From: an uncultured Eubacteriales bacterium
GTDB lineage: Bacteria; Bacillota; Clostridia; Christensenellales; Aristaeellaceae
Length of the DNA: 64,000 bases
Direction of reading: 5' to 3'
NCBI GenBank assembly: GCA_900542395.1
Contig: UQNM01000001.1
Coordinates: 1 to 64,000, forward strand
Part shown: one piece after another, positions 35,197 through 43,762 of the stretch
Layout of the letters: each line of letters opens with the position of its first letter
Position numbering within the stretch: position 1 is the first letter of the stretch
The notes under the pieces: model-generated
The model's database searches: none
What the model saw: only the letters and a program-made list of their open reading frames with translations
What the model was told of the DNA's origin: nothing
Translations under genes and position numbers: made by a program

Positions 35197-36588
35197 TCAA
35201 TCCCCCGCCATGGCGCGGCGGCTCGAATGGATGAAATCGAACGAATTCAGGGTTTTACCGGCCATCACGCCGGTTGCGCGGCCGTTTTCGGCGGCGATTT
35301 CGCCGGATACGATGACAAAACGAATGCCCTCCGGCGCGGCGTCCGGGCGGCCGAGGCCGGGGAAATCCGCGCGGTCGCAAATCGTTTCGGGGTCGAAGAC
35401 GAGCAGATCGGCGTCCATGCCCGCGCGGATGCGCCCCTTGCGCCCGAGCCCCATCGTCTGCGCGGGGAGGAGCGTCGTATGCGCAATCGCCTGCTCCCAG
35501 CTCAACTCGCCGCGCTCGATCACCATCTTGCGCAGATAGCGCGGGAAGCTGCCCGCGATCTGCGGGTGGCCTTCGCCGGGGGCGTAGCTGCCCGTGTCGG
35601 TGGAAACCATCGTCATCGGGTAGCGCTGAATGGTGTAGACGGCTTCCTCGCTGCCCGTGTTGACCACCACCGCGTCGCACGGGTGCGCCGCGCGCAGGTG
35701 TTCATAGAGTGCTTGATCCGGCACGAGGCCGATGTGCTCGCCCGTGATGACCCGCAGGTGGCGCAGCTCGATGCCGTTGTCGCGCATGGTCACGGGCTCA
35801 AAGAGCGCCGAGCCGATGGAAGAACACCAATCCTTGTACATGCCGCTGTCCAGACGCATATCCACGCCGCGCGCGCGCGCCAGCTCCAGCATCTCCAGCG
35901 CCTTGTATTCGACGCCCACGCCGTATTGATACTCAAAGTGCGAGACGATCATCCGGCAGCCCGTGACCTCGGCCAGCTCGATGGCCTCGCTGAGCGAGTT
36001 GAGGTCGGTCATGGCGAACATGCGCGTGTCGATGGCGGCGGGTCTGCCATAGCGGCGCGCCATCGTGCACAGCGCCTCCATCTCTTCCAGCGACGTGCCC
36101 GGCGCATAGCCCGGCCCGAGGGAAACGCCGGCCGCGCCGTTTTGCAGCGCGCGCTCGCAGAGGGCCTCCATCGTGTGCACCTGCGCGCGTTTGGCCGGGG
36201 CGAACAGATCGGTGGCGCCCGCCGCCTCGCGCAGCGCGCACAGGCCGATCATCTCCGCCTGATGAATCGGAAATGCCGTCTGGCTGCGCAGAAATGCGTC
36301 TATATCCAGCGGGGAAAAGCCGCAGTTGCCGCCCACCGTCGTTGTGATGCCCTGAAGCAGGGAGAGCGTGCCGGTGTATTTGCAGCCGTCGATATGGCCG
36401 TGCGGGTCAATAAAGCCGGGGCAGACGAAGCAGCCGGAAGCGTCGATCACCCGCGCGTCCTTCGGCGCGCCCGACTGCGCCGGTTGGACGGCGGCGATGC
36501 GCCCGTCCTTGCAGAGCACATCGGCCTGAAAGCGCGACAGGGTCTCCGGGTCGATGACCGTGCCGCCGGAAATGAACAGCTTTGACAT
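35197..36588 (-). CDS. D-aminoacylase-like amidohydrolase
   Basis: A 463-residue amidohydrolase-superfamily protein. It has VIDPETLS and GRIAAV at the N-terminus, the metal motif PGFIDPHGHIDG (about residues 56-67), SHFEYQYG, and the C-terminal strand GRIRAGMDADLLVFDPETI that rebuilds the beta-sandwich. The pattern fits N-acyl-D-amino-acid deacylases and related dihydroorotase-like enzymes. The start ATG 36588 is chosen because the family begins near MSKLFISGGTVID. It lies between potD and leuC but is separated from potD by a terminator. Confidence 0.8.
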   Translation of the reverse strand: MSKLFISGGTVIDPETLSRFQADVLCKDGRIAAVQPAQSGAPKDARVIDASGCFVCPGFIDPHGHIDGCKYTGTLSLLQGITTTVGGNCGFSPLDIDAFLRSQTAFPIHQAEMIGLCALREAAGATDLFAPAKRAQVHTMEALCERALQNGAAGVSLGPGYAPGTSLEEMEALCTMARRYGRPAAIDTRMFAMTDLNSLSEAIELAEVTGCRMIVSHFEYQYGVGVEYKALEMLELARARGVDMRLDSGMYKDWCSSIGSALFEPVTMRDNGIELRHLRVITGEHIGLVPDQALYEHLRAAHPCDAVVVNTGSEEAVYTIQRYPMTMVSTDTGSYAPGEGHPQIAGSFPRYLRKMVIERGELSWEQAIAHTTLLPAQTMGLGRKGRIRAGMDADLLVFDPETICDRADFPGLGRPDAAPEGIRFVIVSGEIAAENGRATGVMAGKTLNSFDFIHSSRRAMAGD

Positions 36589-36639
36589 GGTTTTCTCCTC
36601 CATACTCCATCTTACGAACAGAAAAATATGGCGGTTCAT

Positions 36640-36684
36640 CCGTCCTGAAAAACCCGCCCGAAATCGGACGGGCATTTCAGGACG
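36640..36684 (-). terminator. Intrinsic terminator after potD
   Basis: On the minus strand, CCCGTCCGA pairs with TCGGGCGGG and is followed by TTTTT. An outer CGTCCTGAAA/TTTCAGGACG stem encloses it. It ends the polyamine operon before the amidohydrolase gene. Confidence 0.8.
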
Positions 36685-36735
36685 GGGCAGCAAAGCCGCC
36701 CCGCCCTTTTTGGCCGCACCAGCGGCCGGAAGGAA

Positions 36736-37794
36736 TCACTGCATGCTCAGCTTGAACGTCGTCCAGATATCCTGGTATTTCTGCTCGTCCTCGCTGGACA
36801 GGTTGCGCACATACTCCGCGTCGTCGATGCGGTCATAAATGCCGTTGAACACCGGGTTGTTCAGGTAGCTTTCGGAGAGGCTGGCCTTCGCCGCCTCGTT
36901 CGGGCTGCAATAATACTGCCACTCGGCGCAGACCGCCGCGACTTCCGGGCGCAGCAGGTACTGGAGGAAGCGGTTCGCGTTCTTGGCGTGCGGCGCGTTC
37001 ACCGGGATGAAGCAGCCGTCGATGCCGAAGCCCAGCCCCTCTTCCGGCCAGACGACCTTCAAATCCGGGTTGGCGTCCAGCGCCAGCGCGACGAACGGGG
37101 TGAAGGTGTAGGCCACGGCGATGTCGCCGGAAACCAGATAGTTGTGCAGGTTCTCATATTCGAGCACGTGGATGTTGCTGCGCAGCGCGTCGAGCTTTTC
37201 CGCTGCCTCCGCGAGCACCGCGTCGTCGGTGGTGTTCATGCTCTGGTGCATGGAGAGCAGCACCATGCCGATGGTCACGCGCGCGTCGTCGATCAGGCCG
37301 AGGCTGTCCTCAAGGGACGGATCCCACAGGTCGTTGAAGCCCTTGATGTCGATTTCCACCGCGGACGGATCGTAGACGATCAGCGGAATGCCGCTCACAT
37401 ACGGCACGACGTACTGGTTGTCCGGATCGAAGAACTGATGGGTGAAGCCCGCGTTCAGGTTGGAATAGTTATCCACGATGGCGGGGTCGAACGGCTGCAT
37501 CAGCCCGGCTTCGCGGGTGGTGTTGAGCATGTAGTCGCTGGCCAGCACCACGTCGTAATCGCTGCCGTTCACCGCGGAGAGCTTTTCATACATCTCCTCG
37601 TTGCTGGAGAAGGTCGCATAGTTGACCTTGATGCCCGTCTCCTCCTCAAACGGCTTGATGACGGTCGAGTAGTCGATGTAACCTTCCCAGGTGAAGACGT
37701 TGAGCACGGCCTCGTCGGTCTTGTTCTCGGTCTCCGCCAGGGCGCAGCCGCCGATGGTCAGCAGCGCAAGCAGCAGGCAAAACAGTTTCTTCAT
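36736..37794 (-). CDS. potD: Spermidine/putrescine-binding protein
   Basis: A 352-residue periplasmic-type binding protein with a lipoprotein-like signal (LLTIGGC, Cys about 17). The PotD features VLNVFTWEGYIDYSTVIKPFEEETGIKVNY, SDYDVVLASDYML and GIDGCFIPVNAPHAKNANRFLQYLLRPEVA are clear. A second ATG six bases upstream is too close to GGAGG, so the inner ATG is preferred. It delivers polyamines to PotABC. A family C repeat separates it from potC. Confidence 0.93.
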   Translation of the reverse strand: MKKLFCLLLALLTIGGCALAETENKTDEAVLNVFTWEGYIDYSTVIKPFEEETGIKVNYATFSSNEEMYEKLSAVNGSDYDVVLASDYMLNTTREAGLMQPFDPAIVDNYSNLNAGFTHQFFDPDNQYVVPYVSGIPLIVYDPSAVEIDIKGFNDLWDPSLEDSLGLIDDARVTIGMVLLSMHQSMNTTDDAVLAEAAEKLDALRSNIHVLEYENLHNYLVSGDIAVAYTFTPFVALALDANPDLKVVWPEEGLGFGIDGCFIPVNAPHAKNANRFLQYLLRPEVAAVCAEWQYYCSPNEAAKASLSESYLNNPVFNGIYDRIDDAEYVRNLSSEDEQKYQDIWTTFKLSMQ

Positions 37795-37882
37795 GTCCAT
37801 GTCCCTCCTTGATTCAGGAACGATTGATCTATCTCAAACGCGGGATGCGTTTGATGCGGTTTCTTTGGGCTTTGCCCTTTAA

Positions 37883-37980
37883 CTCCTTCCGTCACGCCTA
37901 CGGCGTGCCACCTCCCTCAACGAGGGAGGCAGGCAAGCGGAATACCGAAGGTCTGTCGGTGAGAATGACTGAAGGAGTCG
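37883..37980. repeat. Interspersed GAGGGAG-type repeat, family C copy 1
   Basis: Inverted ends ACTCCTTCCGTCA (from 37882) and TGACTGAAGGAGT (to 37979) enclose ACGCCTACGGCGT, CCTCCCTCAACGAGGGAGG and GGCAAGCGGAATACCGAAGG. Similar units occur at 43459-43600, 51583-51727, 56948-57133 and 62333-62434. It lies inside the pot operon between potC and potD. Confidence 0.85.
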
Positions 37981-37987
37981 GATTGAT

Positions 37988-38794
37988 TTATTTTAATCTC
38001 GCGTTGCTCCGGGCGGTCACCAGTTGGCTGAAGGCCACGCAGATAAAGATCACGCCGAGCATCAGGGTGGAGAGCGCGTTGATCTCCGGTGTGCCGCCGG
38101 AACGCAGGCCGGTGTAGACCTTGAGCGGCAGGGTGGTCGTCTCCGCGCTGGTGACGAAGAAGGAGATCACTACGTCGTCAAGGCTCATCGCGGCGGAAAG
38201 CATCATGCCGGAGAGCACCGCCGGAAAGACCAGCGGCAGGGTGATGTCCTTCAAAACGCGCGCCGGGCTTGCGCCGAGGTCGCGCGCGGCCTCCGACAGC
38301 GAAGGATCCATGCCGATCAGGCGGGATTTGACGTTGATGAACACATAGGGGATGCAGAAGGTCGTGTGCGTCAGCACCAGCGCGCCCATGCCGAGCTTAA
38401 AGCCCACGGCGGTGAACACGGAGAGATACGCCATGCCCAGCACCAGCTCGGGGATCATCATCGGCAGGGTGGCGAGGGTTTCGACCGCGCCGCCGAGCTT
38501 CAGGTGTGACCGCGCCAGCCCGATTGCGCCCAGCGTGCCGATGCCGCCCGCCAGCAGGCTGGAGACGACGGCCAGAACCAGCGAATTTTTGAGCGCGTCG
38601 GCCATCAGGGCGTTGGAAAACAGGCGGCTGTACCAATCGGTCGTGAAGCCCTGCCAGCTTCCGATGGTGCGCCCGCTGTTGAAGGAATAGATGACGACCA
38701 TCAGAATCGGCAGATAGAGGACGATCAGCACCAGCGTCAGATAGACGGGGGAAAAGATTTTGCGCTTTCTGCGCCGCTTCGCCTGCGCCATCAC
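37988..38794 (-). CDS. potC: Spermidine/putrescine ABC transporter permease
   Basis: A 268-residue permease with six membrane helices and the cytoplasmic coupling motif EAARDLGASPARVLKDITLPLVFPAV. A strongly basic N-terminus (KRRRKRK) is present. It overlaps potB by four bases. Gene order potA-potB-potC-potD and the partner sequences support polyamine transport. Confidence 0.93.
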   Translation of the reverse strand: MMAQAKRRRKRKIFSPVYLTLVLIVLYLPILMVVIYSFNSGRTIGSWQGFTTDWYSRLFSNALMADALKNSLVLAVVSSLLAGGIGTLGAIGLARSHLKLGGAVETLATLPMMIPELVLGMAYLSVFTAVGFKLGMGALVLTHTTFCIPYVFINVKSRLIGMDPSLSEAARDLGASPARVLKDITLPLVFPAVLSGMMLSAAMSLDDVVISFFVTSAETTTLPLKVYTGLRSGGTPEINALSTLMLGVIFICVAFSQLVTARSNARLK

Positions 38795-39654
38795 ATCACC
38801 CCCAGATCATCGCCGCCGACCTTGCGATATAGCAGATAGATGCCGGCGGAAAGCGCGATGAGCACCATGCTCATCGCCGAGCCGACGTTCCAGTCGCGCA
38901 CCTTGAGAAGCTGGTCGCGGATGAGGTTGCCCACCAGCACCAGACCGCCGCCCATGATATCCGACAGATAGAACAGGCCGACGCTGGGCACGAACACCAG
39001 CACGCAGCCGGCGAGAATGCCCGGCATGGTCAGCGGCAGCGTGACGGTGAGGAACGCCCGAACGGGGCTTGCGCCCAGATCGCGCGAGGCCTCCACCAGC
39101 GTGAAATCCATCTTATCCACCGCGTTGTGGCACGGCAGAATCATAAAGGAAATCAGGCAGTAGACCATCGCCAGCAGCACCGAGCCGTAGGAGCCGAGAA
39201 ACTTGATGTTTTTCTGAATCAGCCCCAGCGAGCGGAGCACGCCGTTGACCGGGCCGTTGGCCTGCAAAAGGATCTTCCAGCCGTAGATACGCACCAGCGC
39301 GCTCGTCCAGAACGGGATGATGACCAGCATCATCAGCAGCGCCTTCCATTTGCGCGGGGCGCGCGCCATGCAGTAGCCGAAGGGATAGCCCACCAGCAGG
39401 GAGATGACCGTCGTGAAGAACGCGAGCTGGAGGCTGTTGGCGAAGACCTTGAGATAATCCTCGCGCAGCAGCGCCTTGTAGTTGGCGAGCGTCAGCGGCA
39501 TGCCGAATTGAAATTTGCCGCCCGTCACCAGCGACGTGCAGAGCACGTAGATCAGCGGCAGGGCGACCAGCAGCACGCCGAAGGCCGCCATCGGCGCGGT
39601 CATCAGCGCGTGGGTGCGCCGCTCGTGCGCCTGAAGGGTATTTTTACGCGCCAT
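38791..39654 (-). CDS. potB: Spermidine/putrescine ABC transporter permease
   Basis: A 287-residue permease with six membrane helices and the EAA loop EASRDLGASPVRAFLTVTLPLTMPGIL. The family features IPFWTSALVRIYGWKILL and NVGSAMSMVLI fit PotB. A longer frame of 44 residues upstream overlaps potA and is rejected; ATG 39654 overlaps the potA end by 11 bases. Confidence 0.93.
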   Translation of the reverse strand: MARKNTLQAHERRTHALMTAPMAAFGVLLVALPLIYVLCTSLVTGGKFQFGMPLTLANYKALLREDYLKVFANSLQLAFFTTVISLLVGYPFGYCMARAPRKWKALLMMLVIIPFWTSALVRIYGWKILLQANGPVNGVLRSLGLIQKNIKFLGSYGSVLLAMVYCLISFMILPCHNAVDKMDFTLVEASRDLGASPVRAFLTVTLPLTMPGILAGCVLVFVPSVGLFYLSDIMGGGLVLVGNLIRDQLLKVRDWNVGSAMSMVLIALSAGIYLLYRKVGGDDLGVM

Positions 39655-40732
39655 GGGACGTCCCCCCAATGACCGCGGCCTGCGCGGGATTCCAATACAG
39701 GTAGGCGGTGCTGCCGGGCGTGAGCGCGTCGCTGAGGCGGCCTTCGCTCGTCGCGACGGCTTCTTCGCCGTCGGGGAGGATGGCATAGGTCAGCACGCTG
39801 CCGCCTGCGTAGCGCGCCTCGCGCACGGTGACGGGCAGTTGAAAGCCCTCGACCGGCACGGGGGAAACGCGCATCCGCTCCGTGCGCACGCAGATTTCGC
39901 AGTCCTCGCCTGCGCAAAGCCGCGCGCGGGAAGCGTCCGCCGTGAAGCTGCCGCAGGCGCCGCGGATGACCGCCGTATCCTTTCCGACGGATTCCACCTT
40001 GCCGCTGAGAATGGTGGAGCGGCCGATGAACTGCGCGACGTAGTGCGTCTTCGGCTCGTCGTAGATTTCTTCCGGCGTGCCGAGCTGCTCAAAGCGCCCG
40101 CCGCGCATGACCGCGATGCGGTCGGACATGTTGATGGCCTCTTCCTGATCGTGGGTGATGTAGACGAAGGTGATGCCCAGCTTCTTTTGCAGGCGCTTGA
40201 GCTCAAGCTGCATTTGGCGGCGGAGCTGCAAATCCAGCGCGCCCAGCGGTTCATCCAGCAGCAGCAGCTCCGGTTCGGGCGCGAGCGCGCGGGCGATGGC
40301 GATGCGCTGGCGCTGACCGCCGGAAAGCTGGCTGGGCATGCGCTTGGCAAAATCCGCCATCTGCACCAGTTCGAGCATCTCGCGCACGCGCTTTTCGATG
40401 GAGGCTTTATCCATCCTGCGCACGCGCAGGCCGTAGGCCACGTTCTTTTCGACGTTCATATGCGGAAAGAGCGCGTAGCTCTGAAAGACCGTGTTGACGG
40501 GGCGGCGCTCCGGCGGCAGCGCGGTGACGTCCCGGCCGTCCAGCAGCACCGTGCCCTCGTCCGGCGTTTCCAGACCGGAGATTATGCGCAGGGTCGTCGT
40601 CTTGCCGCAGCCGGACGCGCCCAGCAGCGTGACGAACTCGCCTCTGGCGACATCCAGCGAGATATCGCGCAGAACGTCGCCCTCGCCGAAATCCTTGGAA
40701 ATGTGCTGTAAAGAAAGAAGGGTATCCTGCAT
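39644..40732 (-). CDS. potA: Spermidine/putrescine ABC transporter ATPase
   Basis: A 362-residue ATPase. Walker A GASGCGKTT (residues 38-46), QLSGGQRQRIAIARAL, Walker B LLLLDEPLGALD and the H-loop THDQEEA are all present. A C-terminal TOBE domain (residues about 270-360) is typical of PotA/MalK. It is the first gene of potABCD, with a GGGAGG ribosome site and a strong promoter at 40801-40829. Confidence 0.95.
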   Translation of the reverse strand: MQDTLLSLQHISKDFGEGDVLRDISLDVARGEFVTLLGASGCGKTTTLRIISGLETPDEGTVLLDGRDVTALPPERRPVNTVFQSYALFPHMNVEKNVAYGLRVRRMDKASIEKRVREMLELVQMADFAKRMPSQLSGGQRQRIAIARALAPEPELLLLDEPLGALDLQLRRQMQLELKRLQKKLGITFVYITHDQEEAINMSDRIAVMRGGRFEQLGTPEEIYDEPKTHYVAQFIGRSTILSGKVESVGKDTAVIRGACGSFTADASRARLCAGEDCEICVRTERMRVSPVPVEGFQLPVTVREARYAGGSVLTYAILPDGEEAVATSEGRLSDALTPGSTAYLYWNPAQAAVIGGTSHGA

Positions 40733-40800
40733 GGTTTCCTCCCTGAGTCATCAAGCCTGTGCGGGCGGGGCTTTGCGCCGCAACCCATAAAAACAGCATG

Positions 40801-40829
40801 ATTATATGCTAGAAAAAGCGCCGTGTCAA
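40801..40829 (-). promoter_or_regulatory. Consensus promoter of potABCD
   Basis: On the minus strand, TTGACA (40829-40824), a 17-base spacer and TATAAT (40806-40801) form an exact sigma-A promoter, about 70 bases upstream of potA. Confidence 0.9.
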
Positions 40830-40885
40830 CCATAAAGTTCAGCGGGAAAAATGTGCAGGTTTAATGCAGCTAAACTTCCGGCGGG

Positions 40886-40922
40886 AAAAAGACCCTCTTT
40901 GCGCAAAAACGCGCAAGAGGGC
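40886..40922 (-). terminator. Intrinsic terminator after the amino-acid ABC operon
   Basis: On the minus strand, CCCTCTTGCGC pairs with GCGCAAAGAGGG around a T-rich loop, followed by TCTTTTT. It lies 14 bases after the stop codon of the ATPase gene. Confidence 0.88.
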
Positions 40923-40936
40923 GCAGAAATGGTGGC

Positions 40937-41692
40937 TCAATCGCCACATTCTCCGGCGAACGCGCGGATGGCCGCGCTGCGGGCGCTGCCAAGCACCTCT
41001 TTGGCCGGGCCATCCTCCGCGACGAGGCCGTTTTCCATATAAATCACGCGATCCGCCACATCGCGGGCGAAGTTCATTTCGTGGGTGACGACGATCATCG
41101 TGCGCTTTTCGGCGGCTAACTGACGGATGACGCAGAGCACCTCCTGCGTGAGCTGCGGGTCAAGCGCGCTGGTCGGCTCGTCAAAGCAGAGAATTTCCGG
41201 ATCCATGGCCAGCGCGCGGGCGATGGCGACGCGCTGACACTGCCCGCCGGAGAGGTTGCAGGGATACGCGCCCGCCTTATCCGCAAGGCCGACCTTTTCC
41301 AGCAGGAGCATGGCCTTCTGCTCGGCCTCCTGGCGGCTTCGATGGAGCACAAGCTGCTGCGGCGCGACGATGTTGCGCAGCACCGTGTAATGCGGAAAGA
41401 GGTTGTAATCCTGAAAGACGAGCCCCATCTTGAGGCAGAGCCCGCGCAGGTCTTTTTCCGTCCGATAGCGCGCCGCGCCATCCGCGCCAGTGGTGACCAT
41501 CGCCTGACCGTCGATGCGGATTTCGCCGCTGTCGATGGTTTCAAGGTGGTTGAGACAACGCAGGAGGGTGCTCTTGCCCGAACCGCTGCGGCCGATGACG
41601 GCGACGACCTCGCCCTTGTCCACGCGCACGGTCACGCCCTTCAAAATTTCGTTGTCGCCGTATTTTTTTCTGATGTCAATCGCCTGAAGCAT
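40937..41692 (-). CDS. Polar amino-acid ABC transporter ATPase
   Basis: A 251-residue ATPase of the GlnQ/HisP type. Walker A GRSGSGKST (34-42), CNLSGGQCQRVAIARAL, FDEPTSALDPQ and VVTHEMNFARDVADRVIYMENG are hallmark segments. It is the third gene after the binding protein and permease genes. ATG 41692 is chosen over an upstream extension of 15 residues lacking a ribosome site. Confidence 0.93.
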   Translation of the reverse strand: MLQAIDIRKKYGDNEILKGVTVRVDKGEVVAVIGRSGSGKSTLLRCLNHLETIDSGEIRIDGQAMVTTGADGAARYRTEKDLRGLCLKMGLVFQDYNLFPHYTVLRNIVAPQQLVLHRSRQEAEQKAMLLLEKVGLADKAGAYPCNLSGGQCQRVAIARALAMDPEILCFDEPTSALDPQLTQEVLCVIRQLAAEKRTMIVVTHEMNFARDVADRVIYMENGLVAEDGPAKEVLGSARSAAIRAFAGECGD

Positions 41693-41733
41693 GACCCTTG
41701 TTCTCCCTTTCCGTTTCCGCGCCGGAGCGCTTG

Positions 41734-42399
41734 TCAATCCTTGTAATACGCCATGCGGCGATTGAGGCAGCCGAACACGAGCGAGACCGCGCCGTTCATC
41801 AGCAGATAGAAAAGCCCCGCGACAAAGAGCGGCTCGACGGAGGCGGTGCGGCTGGCCTCGTTCTTCGCCGCGCGGAACAGCTCGGCGACGGCGATCACGT
41901 TCGCCAGCGACGTATCCTTGACCAGCGTAATCACCTCGTTGCTGACCGGCAGCAGCACGCGCTTCGCCATCTGCGGCAGAATGACGTGAAAAAACGTCTG
42001 TCCGCGCGTCATGCCCAGCACCTGACCGGCCTCGCGCTGCCCGACGGGGATGGATTGAATCCCGCCGCGGAAGATTTCGGCGAAATAGGCGGCGTAGTTG
42101 ATGGAAAAGGCGAGGATGGTGGCATTCATGCGGTCGAGGTTCACGCCCGTCAGCGTCGGAATGGCAAAATAGATGGCGAAGATTTGCAGCATCAGCGGCG
42201 TGCCGCGCATCACCAGAATATACAGCGACGTCGGCACGCTGACGATCTTGCGCCTGCTCATGCGCAGCAGCGCCACGGCCAAGCCGAGCGGCAGGGAAAA
42301 CAGCAGCGTGAAGAAGAAAATAATCAGCGTGTTATAAAAGCCGCCCGTCATGGAAAGCACGAGCTTCATAAAGGCGTCGAAATTGTTGAAGTATCGCAT
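41734..42399 (-). CDS. Polar amino-acid ABC transporter permease
   Basis: A 221-residue HisM/GlnP-type permease with about five membrane helices, SLYILVMRGTPLMLQIF and the EAA-like loop REAGQVLGMTRGQTFFHVILPQM. ATG 42399 has GGAGG five bases upstream; the 36-residue extension runs through a repeat hairpin and is rejected. It lies between binding-protein and ATPase genes. Confidence 0.92.
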   Translation of the reverse strand: MRYFNNFDAFMKLVLSMTGGFYNTLIIFFFTLLFSLPLGLAVALLRMSRRKIVSVPTSLYILVMRGTPLMLQIFAIYFAIPTLTGVNLDRMNATILAFSINYAAYFAEIFRGGIQSIPVGQREAGQVLGMTRGQTFFHVILPQMAKRVLLPVSNEVITLVKDTSLANVIAVAELFRAAKNEASRTASVEPLFVAGLFYLLMNGAVSLVFGCLNRRMAYYKD

Positions 42400-42422
42400 G
42401 AAGGCCTCCGAAAAGGTGATAT

Positions 42423-42475
42423 GGACGGAAAGGGCCATTTTCTCCCCCCTTCGGGGAGAAAATGGCTGTTTATCA
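42423..42475 (-). repeat. Truncated family B hairpin between binding-protein and permease genes
   Basis: On the minus strand it reads GCCATTTTCTCCCC, GAAGGGGGGAGAAAATGGC, then CCCTTTCCG, matching the hairpin core of the repeats at 7686 and 55901. It may partially terminate or stabilise the upstream mRNA so that the binding protein is made in excess. Confidence 0.7.
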
Positions 42476-43282
42476 GTCCGCGTATTGAGCGACCAGCGTG
42501 ATGTCATTGGCGAACCACTTGGCGCGGATGGTGTCCAGCGTGCCGTCTTTGAACATATCGATGAGCTGCTGGCTCACCGCGTCGGCGAGGGTCTGTTCGC
42601 CCTTGCGGAAGGCAATGCCGTATTCCTCGGCTTCCAGCACATCGGGCAGCACGGTGAACTGGGTCGGATCGTCCTGTTGGGCGATGTAGTAATTGCCAAC
42701 CACGGAGTCGATCAGCAGCACGTCGATGCCGCCGAGCTTGAGATCCATCAGCGCGGTCACGAAATCATCGTACAGCTGCGGCTCGCCGATGGCCGCCAGC
42801 AGATCGGGGTTCGCGTTCAGCACGTCCACGGAGCTGGAACCGGCCTGCGTGCCAAGCACCTTGCCGGAAAGATCCGCCTCAGAGGCGATGCCGGAATCGG
42901 AACGAACGACGAGAATCTGCTCGTTGGCCAGATACGGGATGGAGAAGGTCATCTGCTCGATGCGCTCCGGGGTCATCGTCAGACCCGACCAGATGCAGTC
43001 GATGTTTTTGCCGGAAAGCTCCAGCTCCTTGGAGTCCCACGAGACCGGCTGGAGGACGAGCTCCACGCCGAGACGGTCGGTGACTTCCTTGGCCAGATCG
43101 ATGTCAAAGCCGACGTATTCGCCGTTTTCATCGACAAAGCCCATCGGCGGGTATTCCTCGTCAAAGCCCATCACGAAGGTGCCCTTCGCCTTGACATCCC
43201 CAAGGCCGGTATCTTCCGCCAGCGCGGCGGTGAAGCAGAGGGTGAGGATGGCGGCCAGCAGAGCGGCAAGCATCTTTTTCAT
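42473..43282 (-). CDS. Amino-acid ABC transporter substrate-binding protein
   Basis: A 269-residue family-3 binding protein. It has a signal peptide cleaved around TAALA/ED, and GFDEEYPPMGFVDENGEYVGFDIDLAKEVTDRLG, SGLTMTPERIEQMTFSIPYLANEQ and the GTQAGSSS segment are characteristic. It probably binds a polar amino acid; the exact one cannot be read. It is the first gene of the operon, expressed from the promoter at 43362-43390. Confidence 0.92.
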   Translation of the reverse strand: MKKMLAALLAAILTLCFTAALAEDTGLGDVKAKGTFVMGFDEEYPPMGFVDENGEYVGFDIDLAKEVTDRLGVELVLQPVSWDSKELELSGKNIDCIWSGLTMTPERIEQMTFSIPYLANEQILVVRSDSGIASEADLSGKVLGTQAGSSSVDVLNANPDLLAAIGEPQLYDDFVTALMDLKLGGIDVLLIDSVVGNYYIAQQDDPTQFTVLPDVLEAEEYGIAFRKGEQTLADAVSQQLIDMFKDGTLDTIRAKWFANDITLVAQYAD

Positions 43283-43331
43283 AAGGGATTGCTCCTTTCC
43301 GAATGACCGGCGAAGATTTGCCGGCTGTTTA

Positions 43332-43357
43332 CTTTAATGTGTTAGCGCTTTAATGTG
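43332..43357. promoter_or_regulatory. Tandem CTTTAATGTG sites, possible operator
   Basis: The 10-base word CTTTAATGTG occurs at 43332-43341 and 43348-43357, a 16-base period, in the untranslated region just downstream of the -10 of the amino-acid transporter promoter. A direct repeat at this position could bind a repressor. No protein can be assigned. Confidence 0.5.
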
Positions 43358-43361
43358 ATGA

Positions 43362-43390
43362 AGTATACCACGCGAAAAACGGTTTGTCAA
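43362..43390 (-). promoter_or_regulatory. Promoter of the amino-acid ABC transporter operon
   Basis: On the minus strand, TTGACA (43390-43385), a 17-base spacer and TATACT (43367-43362). Confidence 0.88.
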
Positions 43391-43458
43391 CGGGGTTTTG
43401 AAGTTTTTTTGAAAACAGTAAATGAGCAAATCCGAAATTCTGCACTAATTCCGATAAC

Positions 43459-43600
43459 GGGCGCGCGATGCGCGCCTACCTGACTCCCTCAGTCACGGCT
43501 ACGCCGTGCCAGCTCCCTCGAAGAGGGAGCTCTATATCAGGTTATTTCCCGTCTAAGCAATAAGTTGCACCGTACCCGTAGGGGCGCGCATCGCGCGCCC
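43459..43600. repeat. Composite interspersed repeat, family C copy 2
   Basis: A perfect 18-base terminal inverted repeat, GGGCGCGCGATGCGCGCC at 43459-43476 and its complement at 43583-43600, encloses a family C core (GACTCCCTCAGTCACGG, CTACGCCGTGCC, AGCTCCCTCGAAGAGGGAGCT). A second composite copy lies at 56948-57133 in the opposite orientation. It fills much of the 480-base gap between dnaA and the amino-acid transporter operon. Confidence 0.88.
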
Positions 43601-43673
43601 GCTTTTTATGCAGAATTTGCTTTTTGCTCAATGAGTGGTGGAAAAGTTTTCCACATTCAAGGACAAACTGTGG

Positions 43674-43705
43674 AAAAAAACCGACGCTGCGAAACAGCGT
43701 CGGTG
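43674..43705 (-). terminator. Intrinsic terminator of dnaA
   Basis: On the minus strand, ACCGACGCTG pairs with CAGCGTCGGT around TTTCG, followed by seven T. A second perfect palindrome, GCAGAAAACTCAGTTTTCTGC, lies just before it at about 43717-43737. Confidence 0.88.
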
Positions 43706-43762
43706 GCGGAAAGCGCAGAAAACTCAGTTTTCTGCCGGAGTTGGGGCAGAGCCTCAACGTAT

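Noticed and set aside
42400..42507. 36-residue N-terminal extension of the amino-acid permease
   Set aside because: It would pass through a repeat-derived hairpin. ATG 42399 has GGAGG at ideal spacing and gives a normal family length.
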